Source: Paenibacillus alba
Lineage (GTDB): Bacteria; Bacillota; Bacilli; Paenibacillales; NBRC-103111
Assembly (NCBI RefSeq): GCF_013204855.1
Contig: NZ_JABMKZ010000003.1
Coordinates: 620,001-684,000, forward strand
Direction: 5' to 3'
Length of the DNA stretch: 64,000 nt
Part shown: positions 57,308-64,000 of the stretch, in pieces
Layout of the letters: every line of letters starts with the position of its first letter
How positions within the stretch are numbered: position 1 is the stretch's first letter
Translations under genes and position numbers: made by a program
Notes under the pieces: model-generated
Database searches by the model: none
Told to the model about the DNA's origin: nothing
What the model saw: the letters and a program-made list of their open reading frames with translations, nothing else

Positions 57308-58102
57308 ATGAAAATTGTATTTATTGGAGACATTGTAGGTTCTGTCGGAAGAAAAGCACTAAAAAGTATCATGCCACGCTTGAAGCAAGCACATCCTCAT
57401 GCGGTCTTTATCGCCAATGGGGAGAACGCAGCGGCTGGGAAAGGTATAACATCAGCCATTGCCAAAGAAATCTATGAGATGGGCATTCAGGCCCTTACAA
57501 TGGGCAATCATACATGGGATCAAAAAGAGATCTTCGATTTTATTGATCGTGACGAGAAAATGGTTCGGCCCGCTAACTTTCCTCCGGGTACGCCAGGGAG
57601 AGGGCATACAGTAATTAAGGTTAAAGACCAAGAACTGCTTATTATCAATTTACAGGGACGGACTTTCTTGCCGCCAATTGATTGTCCGTTTCGCAAAGTC
57701 GATGAGATTCTTGAAGCAGATAAGAAGAAGCACAAATTTGTATTCGTCGATTTTCATGCGGAAGCAACCTCCGAGAAAATTGCCATGGGCTGGCATTTAG
57801 ACGGGAAAGTATCAGCTGTAGTCGGCACGCATACGCATGTTCAAACCAACGATAACCGAGTTTTGCCGCAAGGAACAGCTTATGTTACCGATGTAGGAAT
57901 GGTAGGACCTCGGGATGGCATCCTTGGTGTTGAAAAGAATGCGGTGCTTCAGAAATTTAAAACACAGCTTCCGGTACGATTTGTAACAGATGAAGGCAAA
58001 TGGCATTTCCATGCAGTCGTGATCGAATTAAACGATCAAACGGGAGCGGCCAAAAGTATTAATTTGATTCGTTATGATGAAGATCAAGTATTTATGGATT
58101 AA
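57308..58102 (+). CDS. ymdB: YmdB family metallophosphoesterase
   Basis: A 264-residue TIGR00282-type phosphodiesterase. Metal motifs: FIGDIVGSVGRKAL (residues ~5-18), ANGENAAAGKG, TMGNHTWDQKE and GTHTHVQTND. In Bacillus subtilis YmdB hydrolyses cyclic nucleotides in vitro and is needed for biofilm matrix expression and the SigD motility switch. rny-ymdB-spoVS is conserved order. ATG 57308; upstream AAGGAGCT is the probable SD. Confidence 0.94.
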   Translation: MKIVFIGDIVGSVGRKALKSIMPRLKQAHPHAVFIANGENAAAGKGITSAIAKEIYEMGIQALTMGNHTWDQKEIFDFIDRDEKMVRPANFPPGTPGRGHTVIKVKDQELLIINLQGRTFLPPIDCPFRKVDEILEADKKKHKFVFVDFHAEATSEKIAMGWHLDGKVSAVVGTHTHVQTNDNRVLPQGTAYVTDVGMVGPRDGILGVEKNAVLQKFKTQLPVRFVTDEGKWHFHAVVIELNDQTGAAKSINLIRYDEDQVFMD

Positions 58103-58218
58103 AACAGTTCGTTCAGAAAATTACGAATTTTCAAATTTAGTGAACTGACATGTTTGGTGCTTCTCGCGAATAGAATGGTTAATGGAATCTATCCATCATT
58201 CCCGAGGAGGTACTATTC

Positions 58219-58479
58219 ATGGATGTATTAAAAGTTTCAGCAAAATCCAATCCAAACTCCGTAGCAGGTGCATTGGCAGGCGTATTGCGTGAGCGCGGAG
58301 CCGCAGAGCTCCAAGCCATCGGTGCAGGAGCCCTAAACCAGGCCATCAAAGCAGTAGCTATCGCAAGAGGATTTGTGGCGCCTAGTGGAGTTGACCTAAT
58401 CTGTGTACCAGCATTCACAGATATCGTGATTGACGGAGAAGATCGGACGGCCATTAAATTAATTGTTGAGCCTCGTTAA
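58219..58479 (+). CDS. spoVS: Stage V sporulation protein S
   Basis: An 86-residue SpoVS, exact family length and highly conserved (VLKVSAKSNPNSVAGALAGV; AIKAVAIARGFVAPSGVDL). An Alba-like nucleic-acid-binding fold; needed for late coat assembly and affecting septation in Bacillus. ATG 58219 follows CGAGGAGG. In Bacillus subtilis it is SigH-dependent; I cannot make a convincing SigH promoter here. Confidence 0.97.
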   Translation: MDVLKVSAKSNPNSVAGALAGVLRERGAAELQAIGAGALNQAIKAVAIARGFVAPSGVDLICVPAFTDIVIDGEDRTAIKLIVEPR

Positions 58480-58507
58480 GACAACGGCAGCATACATAAA
58501 GCAAGAT

Positions 58508-58537
58508 GCCTGTTTACCATGTAGACAGGTTTTTTGG
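58508..58537 (+). terminator. Terminator after spoVS
   Basis: CCTGTTTA pairs with TAGACAGG around CCATG, followed by six T. Confidence 0.8.
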
Positions 58538-58582
58538 CTGTTAAAGTTGTATGAAAGAGTAAAGGGTATTCAAAATTCCTCA

Positions 58583-58608
58583 GAAACCTCTTCGCAGAGG
58601 TTTTTGTC
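58583..58608 (+). terminator. Second terminator, before the dipeptidase gene
   Basis: AAACCTCT-TCGC-AGAGGTTT with a following TTG-TCTTG tail. Only ~50 bp after the previous terminator. Confidence 0.8.
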
Positions 58609-58640
58609 TTGTTTGGACATATACGGAGGAGGCTGATTGG

Positions 58641-59582
58641 ATGAGAATCATGGACGGACATTGCGACGCGCTTACGAAGCTCTATGTAAACCCCAAGCTT
58701 GAATTCGGGAGAGAAGAGCAGGAACTTGATGTAAGTTATCCAAGATTGAAACAAGCTGGAGTGAAGGTGCAGTGTTTCGCTATCTACTTATCTGATTCCA
58801 TTCAGCAGCCGACCTTTGAACATATTTTGCAAATGGTTGATTTATTTTATCGTCAGATTGGCCGCCACCCGGGAATGCATGTTATTCAGAACACAGAAGA
58901 TTGGCGTCTTGTTGAGGCAAGCGAGCGAATAGGGGCGATTTTAACACTTGAAGGGTTAGATGCGCTTGCTGGCAACATGATGCATGTGCGAATATTGCAG
59001 CAACTTGGTGTTAGAAGTATTGGACTCACATGGAACTATGCGAATTGGGCGGCAGACGGCGTTATGGAGCCTAGAAAAGGTGGTTTCACAAGAAAAGGGA
59101 AGCAGATGTTAAAAGAATTAGAAACAATGGGTATAATAGTAGATGTGTCACACTTGTCTACAACGGCTTTCTGGGAATTGGTCGAGCTTTACAACAAGCC
59201 TTTCATTGCCTCTCATTCGAATGCCCAAAAAATATGTCCCCATCCAAGAAATTTATCAGATGAGCAGATTAAAGCTGTCATTCAATGTAAGGGGGTAATT
59301 GGAATCACGTTCGTCCCTTACTTCGTAGACAGTGCGAATCTGACAGTACCTATCTCGGCATTGTTAAAACACATTGATCATGTATGTTCCTTAGGAGGAG
59401 AGGGACAACTTGGATTCGGATCTGATTTTGACGGGATTGAGCAGTGGGTCAAAGGGCTGAGACATGTAGGGCAGTATGAAAATATAATAGAAGCTTTATG
59501 CAAAAACTATAGGGAATCACAAGTTGAGGCATTTTTGTATGGCAATTGGCGCAATTTTATGCTTCTGAGCCTGCCGAAATGA
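58641..59582 (+). CDS. Membrane dipeptidase family (M19) zinc dipeptidase
   Basis: A 313-residue TIM-barrel amidohydrolase of the renal dipeptidase family. The metal-binding HxD is H7/D9 in MDGHCDAL; the bridging Glu is in LTLEGLDAL (~residue 96); DVSHLS, SHSNAQKICPHPRNL and GFGSDFDGI complete the pattern. Despite the family name there is no signal peptide, so it is cytosolic here. Substrate, probably a dipeptide possibly with D-residue, is unknown. ATG 58641 follows GGAGGAGG. Bacillus subtilis has tdh-kbl in this position. Confidence 0.92.
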   Translation: MRIMDGHCDALTKLYVNPKLEFGREEQELDVSYPRLKQAGVKVQCFAIYLSDSIQQPTFEHILQMVDLFYRQIGRHPGMHVIQNTEDWRLVEASERIGAILTLEGLDALAGNMMHVRILQQLGVRSIGLTWNYANWAADGVMEPRKGGFTRKGKQMLKELETMGIIVDVSHLSTTAFWELVELYNKPFIASHSNAQKICPHPRNLSDEQIKAVIQCKGVIGITFVPYFVDSANLTVPISALLKHIDHVCSLGGEGQLGFGSDFDGIEQWVKGLRHVGQYENIIEALCKNYRESQVEAFLYGNWRNFMLLSLPK

Positions 59583-59594
59583 ATGATTAACAAC

Positions 59595-59626
59595 CGATCT
59601 AAAATTGATATGGATTCGATCTAAAA
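59595..59626 (+). repeat. Direct repeat CGATCTAAAA upstream of korA
   Basis: Identical decamers at 59595-59604 and 59617-59626, starts 22 bp apart (about two helical turns), lying ~65-90 bp before the likely korA promoter: operator-like. Confidence 0.45.
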
Positions 59627-59688
59627 ACTCTATCTGTTAGAATTGTTTGTACCCCTTGCAATTTGATCCGTAAAGGCATAGAATTTGG

Positions 59689-59716
59689 TTGACAAGTGAA
59701 AGAAAATTTTTATTGC
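59689..59716 (+). promoter_or_regulatory. Probable promoter of korAB
   Basis: TTGACA (59689-59694) is a perfect -35; the best -10 is TATTGC (59711-59716) at 16 bp, a weak match. Low -10 quality suggests activation or a nearby alternative. Confidence 0.45.
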
Positions 59717-59789
59717 ATCATCTTCATTTACTACACAATTAGCTTATCAATGTCTTCATGCAGCTACAATTAAAAGGAGTGGACGTACG

Positions 59790-61538
59790 GTGATTAGTCA
59801 GTTATCTTGGAAAATCGGAGGTCAGCAGGGTGAAGGGGTCGAAAGTACAGACCGCATTTTCTCTACTGCATTGAACCGTCTCGGTTACTATTTGTATGGG
59901 TACCGTCATTTCTCTTCACGGATTAAGGGGGGACATACGAATAACAAGATTCGCATCAGCACTAAACCGATTCGCGCAATTTCAGACGATTTAGACATTC
60001 TGGTTGCTTTCGATCAGGAAAGTATCGACTTCAATGCTCACGAGCTTCGTGACAATGGTGTTATCGTAGCAGATGCTAAATTTAACCCAGTATTACCTGA
60101 AGGAATCAAAGCACGTCTATTTCCAGTTCCGATTACTGCAATCGCAGAAGAGCTAGGAACATCCCTATTTAAGAACATGGCCGCATCAGGTGCTTCCTGG
60201 GCACTGCTCGGATTGCCAATTGATGTGTTTAATAAAGCTGTTGAAGAAGAGTTTGGCCGCAAAGGCGCAGCTGTCGTTGAAAAGAATATTGAAGCCGTTC
60301 GCAAAGGTGCTGAATCCGTTCTTGAATTAGCAGGCGGACCTATTCTTGACTTCCAATTGGAACCAGCTGACGGTAAACAAAAATTGTTCATGATCGGTAA
60401 TGATGCAATCGCTCTTGGAGCAGTTGCCGCAGGTTGCCGCTTCATGCCAGCATACCCGATTACACCTGCTTCAGAGGTAATGGAATATCTGATCAAAGCA
60501 CTTCCTAAATTAGGCGGTACTGTTATCCAAACAGAAGATGAAATTGCAGCATGTACAATGGCAATCGGCGCTAACTACGCAGGTGCTCGCGCGCTGACAG
60601 CTTCTGCTGGTCCTGGTCTCTCCTTGATGATGGAAGCTATTGGTCTGGCTGGTATGACAGAAACACCGGTTGTTATCGTAGATACACAACGTGGTGGTCC
60701 AAGTACAGGTCTTCCAACGAAGCAAGAACAATCCGACTTGAACGCAATGGTTTATGGAACTCACGGTGAGATCCCGAAAATCGTCTTGTCCCCAAGCACG
60801 ATTGAAGAGTGCTTCTATGACACGATTGAAGCTTTCAACCTTGCTGAGAAATATCAAGTTCCTGTTATCTTGATGACGGATCTTCAACTTTCCCTAGGTA
60901 AACAATCCGCAGAAATGCTGGATTACAACCGCATCGTGATTGACCGTGGAACATTGGTAACAGAAGCTCCAGAACAAGAAGCAAACCAATTGTTCAAGCG
61001 TTATGAATTCACCGAAAACGGTGTATCACCGCGTGTAATTCCTGGCGTTAAACATGGTATCCACCATGTTACTGGGGTTGAGCATGACCAAACGGGTCGT
61101 CCATCCGAGAGCACGGAAAACCGTCAACGCATGATGGATAAACGTCTTGAGAAGTTGAAACACATTCAAGTAACGGACGCTGTGAAAGTAGATGCTCCTC
61201 ATGAAAACCCAGATCTTCTGATTATCGGTATGGGTTCAACAGGTGGAACCATTGACGAAGCTCGCCGCCGCGTAGAGCTGGAAGGCATCAAAACGAACCA
61301 TGCAACAGTTCGCTTGATCCATCCGTTCCCGACGGAGCAATTGCGTCCATACGTTGAAAAAGCAAAAACGGTTATCGTTGTTGAAAACAATGCAACAGGC
61401 CAATTAGCTGATCAAATTAAACTGCATGTCGGTCATGCAGATAAAATTAAAAATGTGCTTAAGTACAACGGTAACCCGTTCTTACCGGCAGAAATCGAAC
61501 AAAAATGTAAGGAGTTGACTTTAGCATGGCAACATTAA
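59790..61538 (+). CDS. korA: 2-oxoacid:ferredoxin oxidoreductase, alpha subunit with fused gamma domain
   Basis: A 582-residue subunit. The N-terminal ~190 residues are the gamma-like domain (GQQGEGVESTDRIFSTALNR, RIKGGHTNNKIRIS) and the rest the alpha domain (PAYPITPASEVMEYLIKALP, QTEDEIAACTMAIGANYAGA, TSTG-like loop GGPSTGLPTKQEQSDL) plus C-terminal transketolase-like domain. With KorB it oxidatively decarboxylates 2-oxoacids (2-oxoglutarate or pyruvate) to acyl-CoA, reducing ferredoxin. GTG 59790 follows AAAAGGAGTGG. It overlaps korB by 13 bp. Substrate cannot be decided from sequence by eye. Confidence 0.93.
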   Translation: MISQLSWKIGGQQGEGVESTDRIFSTALNRLGYYLYGYRHFSSRIKGGHTNNKIRISTKPIRAISDDLDILVAFDQESIDFNAHELRDNGVIVADAKFNPVLPEGIKARLFPVPITAIAEELGTSLFKNMAASGASWALLGLPIDVFNKAVEEEFGRKGAAVVEKNIEAVRKGAESVLELAGGPILDFQLEPADGKQKLFMIGNDAIALGAVAAGCRFMPAYPITPASEVMEYLIKALPKLGGTVIQTEDEIAACTMAIGANYAGARALTASAGPGLSLMMEAIGLAGMTETPVVIVDTQRGGPSTGLPTKQEQSDLNAMVYGTHGEIPKIVLSPSTIEECFYDTIEAFNLAEKYQVPVILMTDLQLSLGKQSAEMLDYNRIVIDRGTLVTEAPEQEANQLFKRYEFTENGVSPRVIPGVKHGIHHVTGVEHDQTGRPSESTENRQRMMDKRLEKLKHIQVTDAVKVDAPHENPDLLIIGMGSTGGTIDEARRRVELEGIKTNHATVRLIHPFPTEQLRPYVEKAKTVIVVENNATGQLADQIKLHVGHADKIKNVLKYNGNPFLPAEIEQKCKELTLAWQH

Positions 61539-62392
61539 AAGACTTTCGTAACAATGTAAAGCCAAACTGGTGTCCGGGGTGCGGAGATTTCTCCGTACAA
61601 GCGGCCATTCAGCGTGCAGCAGCTAATGTTGGTTTAGAGCCTGAAGGATTGGCAGTTGTATCGGGTATCGGTTGTTCCGGCCGTATCTCCGGTTACATCA
61701 ATGCTTACGGCTTCCATGGGATTCACGGTAGATCTTTGCCAATTGCACAAGGTGTAAAAATGGCTAACCGTGATTTGACAGTTATCGCTTCCGGCGGTGA
61801 CGGTGATGGCTTCGCAATCGGTATGGGACATACTGTCCATGCGATTCGTCGTAACATTGACGTAACTTACATCGTAATGGATAACCAAATCTACGGTTTG
61901 ACAAAAGGTCAAGCATCTCCACGTAGTGCGGAAGGTTTCAAAACGAAAAGTACACCACTGGGAACAATTGAGTCCGCGATTTCTCCTTTGGAAGTTGCCA
62001 TGGCGGCAGGTGCAACTTTCGTAGCGCAATCGTTCTCCAGCAATTTGAAACAGTTAACGGCTGTTATCGAAGCTGGTTTGAACCACAAAGGTTTCTCTTT
62101 GATCAACGTATTCAGTCCTTGTGTAACTTTCAACAAAGTGAACACTTATGACTGGTTCAAAGAAAACATCGTGGATCTGGATGAAATTCCAGATTATGAT
62201 TACACGAACCGCGTGATGGCAATGACCAAAATCATGGAAACAAACTCCATGCTGACAGGTATCATTTACCAAAACAAAGAAAAAAGAAGCTACGAAGATT
62301 CCATTCCTACTTTTGCTAAAGAAGGACTTGCGAAACAAGATCTTCATATTTCAGAAGCTGATTTCAACAAAATGCTTACTGAGTTCAAATAA
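61526..62392 (+). CDS. korB: 2-oxoacid:ferredoxin oxidoreductase, beta subunit
   Basis: A 288-residue thiamine-diphosphate-binding subunit. WCPGCGDF near the N-terminus and later Cys residues (GIGCSGRISG; FSPCVTFNK) are placed to hold one [4Fe-4S] cluster, and GGDGDGFAIGMGHTVHAIRR with MDNQIYGLTKGQ is the TPP/Mg motif. Cytosolic partner of KorA. ATG 61526 with AAGGAG upstream inside korA. Terminated by a strong hairpin. Confidence 0.94.
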   Translation: MATLKDFRNNVKPNWCPGCGDFSVQAAIQRAAANVGLEPEGLAVVSGIGCSGRISGYINAYGFHGIHGRSLPIAQGVKMANRDLTVIASGGDGDGFAIGMGHTVHAIRRNIDVTYIVMDNQIYGLTKGQASPRSAEGFKTKSTPLGTIESAISPLEVAMAAGATFVAQSFSSNLKQLTAVIEAGLNHKGFSLINVFSPCVTFNKVNTYDWFKENIVDLDEIPDYDYTNRVMAMTKIMETNSMLTGIIYQNKEKRSYEDSIPTFAKEGLAKQDLHISEADFNKMLTEFK

Positions 62393-62407
62393 TAAGTGTA
62401 CAACGCT

Positions 62408-62444
62408 TAAGGGCATATGGAGAAAATCCGTATGCCCTTTTTGC
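62408..62444 (+). terminator. Terminator after korB
   Basis: AGGGCATA-t-GGA pairs with TCC-g-TATGCCCT around GAAAA, followed by TTTTT. Confidence 0.85.
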
Positions 62445-62491
62445 TGAGCGGCAATACTGACAACTATACCAATCATAAAGGATGGATATCT

Positions 62492-63061
62492 ATGAAAACT
62501 GTGCCAGTAGGAGTTTCGGCTAGACATATACACGTATCACCAGAGCATATTGAAATTTTGTTCGGAAAAGGCTATGAATTAACGAACTTTAAGGATCTTT
62601 CTCAACCAGGACAATTCGCTGCTCAAGAAACGGTGACGATTGTAGGTCCCAAAGGCAAATTTGAGAAAGTGAGAATTCTTGGCCCAGCAAGGTCAAACAC
62701 GCAAATCGAAGTATCACGTACAGATTCTTTTGCATTGGGCATTAAACCTCCCGTACGTGAATCTGGGTACATAGAAGATACGCCTGGACTTCGTGTCATA
62801 GGTCCTGTAGGCGAAGTTGAACTAGAGCGGGGCGTTATTGTCGCGGCTCGTCATATTCATTTTCATACTTCAGATGCTGAGAAGTGGGGCATTCAAGATA
62901 AACAGAAGCTTAGAGTTAAATTGCATGGTGAACGTCCTTTGATCCTTGAGGATGTGATTGCACGGGTTTCTGACCAATATGCGCTGGACATGCACATAGA
63001 TACGGATGAGGGAAATGCGGCAGGAGTTAACACAGGCGATCTGGCAGAGCTGCTGGAGTAA
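62492..63061 (+). CDS. pduL: PduL-type phosphate acyltransferase
   Basis: A 189-residue PduL, which interconverts acyl-CoA and acyl phosphate and is unrelated to Pta. Two beta-barrel repeats carry the zinc histidines: VSARHIHVSPEHIE (residues ~7-20) and VAARHIHFHTSDAEKWG (~122-138); LGPARSNTQIEVSRTD lies between. It lacks the N-terminal encapsulation peptide of microcompartment PduLs, so it is probably cytosolic. ATG 62492 follows AAAGGATGG; in-frame ATG 62417 lies inside the korB terminator and is unlikely. Could use acetyl- or propionyl-CoA. Confidence 0.93.
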   Translation: MKTVPVGVSARHIHVSPEHIEILFGKGYELTNFKDLSQPGQFAAQETVTIVGPKGKFEKVRILGPARSNTQIEVSRTDSFALGIKPPVRESGYIEDTPGLRVIGPVGEVELERGVIVAARHIHFHTSDAEKWGIQDKQKLRVKLHGERPLILEDVIARVSDQYALDMHIDTDEGNAAGVNTGDLAELLE

Positions 63062-63101
63062 GTCCAATTTGCCATGTTTTCACACGTATGCCAATTTACT
63101 T

Positions 63102-63131
63102 TTGTACTAAGTAGGCTTGAGATGCTATAAT
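63102..63131 (+). promoter_or_regulatory. Promoter of miaB
   Basis: TTGTAC (63102-63107), 18-bp spacer, TATAAT (63126-63131). In the leader AGTTTT (63163-63168) and AAAACT (63177-63182) can pair just before CTTAGGAGG. Confidence 0.55.
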
Positions 63132-63198
63132 AAAAGTTGCGTATTTATTTGTAAGCTGGGTAAGTTTTCATCAAGCAAAACTCTTAGGAGGAAAGAAA

Positions 63199-64000
63199 GT
63201 GGCTAACCAAGTAAAATCCGATAAGGATTATTCCCAATATTTTCAGCCTCCTTCACTGACTGATGCTAAAAAGCGCGGAAAAGAAGAGATCGCCGTACAT
63301 TATGATTTCATGATTCCTGAGGACATGCAGGGGTTCGGCAAAGATAAATATTATTTAATCCGCACTTACGGATGTCAGATGAATGAGCACGATACCGAAG
63401 TGATGAAAGGCCTGCTTGAGCAAATGGGCTATCAGACGACGGAAGATAAAAATCAAGCAGATGTCATCTTGCTGAATACCTGCGCAATCCGAGAGAATGC
63501 GGAAGATAAAGTATTTGGTGAATTAGGACATTTGAAAGCTTTGAAAGCACAGAAACCTGGCCTTGTTCTTGGTGTATGTGGATGTATGTCGCAAGAAGAA
63601 GCGGTTGTAAACCGGATTATGCAAAAGCATGCTTTTGTTGATTTGATATTCGGAACACATAATATTCATCGACTGCCAGCCTTATTGAAGGATGCCTTTT
63701 ATAATAAAGAAATGGTTGTAGAGGTATGGTCAAAAGAGGGCGATATCGTTGAGAACTTACCGAAGAAGCGGGAAGGCATTCGGGCATGGGTAAACATCAT
63801 GTTTGGCTGCGATAAATTCTGCACCTACTGTATTGTTCCGTATACACGCGGGAAAGAGAGAAGCCGTAGACCGCAAGATGTACTTGCAGAGGTTCGAGAT
63901 TTGGCGCGACAAGGATTTCAAGAAATTACATTGCTTGGACAGAATGTCAATGCTTATGGCAAAGACTTTGAAGATATTACGTATTCATTCGCTGATTTGA
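63199..64000 (+). CDS. miaB: tRNA-2-methylthio-N6-dimethylallyladenosine synthase, 3' part outside window
   Basis: The first 267 codons of MiaB, which methylthiolates i6A37 in tRNAs. The frame is open from GTG 63199 (AGGAGG 8 bp upstream) to the window end. The UPF0004 domain has [11 protein letters not shown] (Cys59), LNTCAIREN and GVCGCMSQ for the auxiliary iron-sulfur cluster; the radical-SAM CxxxCxxC is [18 protein letters not shown]. The N-terminal ~50-residue extension before TYGC is typical of Bacillales MiaB. spoVS-korAB-miaB order is seen in related Bacillales. Confidence 0.96.
   Translation, partial: MANQVKSDKDYSQYFQPPSLTDAKKRGKEEIAVHYDFMIPEDMQGFGKDKYYLIRTYGCQMNEHDTEVMKGLLEQMGYQTTEDKNQADVILLNTCAIRENAEDKVFGELGHLKALKAQKPGLVLGVCGCMSQEEAVVNRIMQKHAFVDLIFGTHNIHRLPALLKDAFYNKEMVVEVWSKEGDIVENLPKKREGIRAWVNIMFGCDKFCTYCIVPYTRGKERSRRPQDVLAEVRDLARQGFQEITLLGQNVNAYGKDFEDITYSFADL

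Noticed and set aside
58108..58146. Hairpin GAAAATT-ACG-AATTTTC after ymdB as a terminator
   Set aside because: The stem is AT-only and short, with no U-run; it may be chance in AT-rich sequence.
59790..63061. Bacterial microcompartment locus suggested by pduL
   Set aside because: No shell protein genes are near, and this PduL lacks an encapsulation peptide.
63803..64000. Open frame at the window end in another frame
   Set aside because: It overlaps the clearly conserved radical-SAM part of miaB in a different frame and has no homology.

Overview
The window reads as one continuous stretch of chromosomal core genome from a low-to-mid GC, endospore-forming, flagellated Firmicute, most probably Paenibacillus or a close relative. 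Evidence: the gene order follows the Bacillus subtilis sigD-rpsB to polC-nusA-infB to pnp-spoVF-dapA-spoIIIE to ymf-recA-rny-spoVS-miaB order; there are several sporulation genes (dpaA/dpaB, spoIIIE, spoVS, a sleB-like lytic enzyme, a ylxY-like deacetylase); PolC is the Gram-positive type; and the FapA/DUF6115/MltG-like block after sigD and the nrnA gene between rbfA and truB fit Paenibacillaceae. Every gene I can support is on the + strand. I see no rRNA, tRNA, transposon, prophage or CRISPR array.

Layout. 1-3.5 kb: end of the motility operon (sigD fragment, fapA, three small genes). 3.6-16.9 kb: rpsB, tsf, pyrH, frr, uppS, cdsA, dxr, rseP, proS, polC (translation, UMP, isoprenoid/phospholipid precursors, membrane proteolysis, replication). 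17-28.3 kb: rimP-nusA-rnpM-ylxQ-infB-rbfA-nrnA-truB-ribF, then rpsO and pnp (transcription/translation machinery and RNA decay). 28.4-36.2 kb: ylxY-like deacetylase, M16 peptidase, dut, then dpaAB-asd-dapG-dapA, which links aspartate-derived diaminopimelate synthesis to spore dipicolinate and is preceded by a textbook SigK promoter. 36.3-42.7 kb: RNase J, tepA, ylzJ-like, spoIIIE, sleB-like. 42.8-49.9 kb: ymfF/ymfH/ymfI, DUF3243, an unrecognised lipoprotein, ymfK, rodZ-like ymfM, yajQ. 50-55.3 kb: rimO-pgsA, cinA, recA (LexA box), recX. 55.3-58.5 kb: rny, ymdB, spoVS. 58.6-64 kb: M19 dipeptidase, a two-subunit 2-oxoacid:ferredoxin oxidoreductase, PduL, and the 5' part of miaB, cut by the window end.

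The genes are nearly all recognisable housekeeping or sporulation genes, so I do not claim a new protein system. The most interesting unexplained material is regulatory: a pair of near-identical palindromes 30 bp apart that also form one long hairpin between recX and rny, followed by a roughly 250-nt structured rny leader; a perfect GAAA-capped hairpin in the rimP-nusA leader that fits a NusA-sensitive attenuator; hairpins abutting the ribosome-binding sites of rseP and cdsA; and a 10-nt motif shared by three leaders. On the protein side the points worth checking are an RNase J with an intact active site at the rnjB locus, an active/inactive M16 peptidase pair next to an EF-P-modification reductase, and a KorAB/PduL pair that could couple 2-oxoacid oxidation to acyl phosphate.
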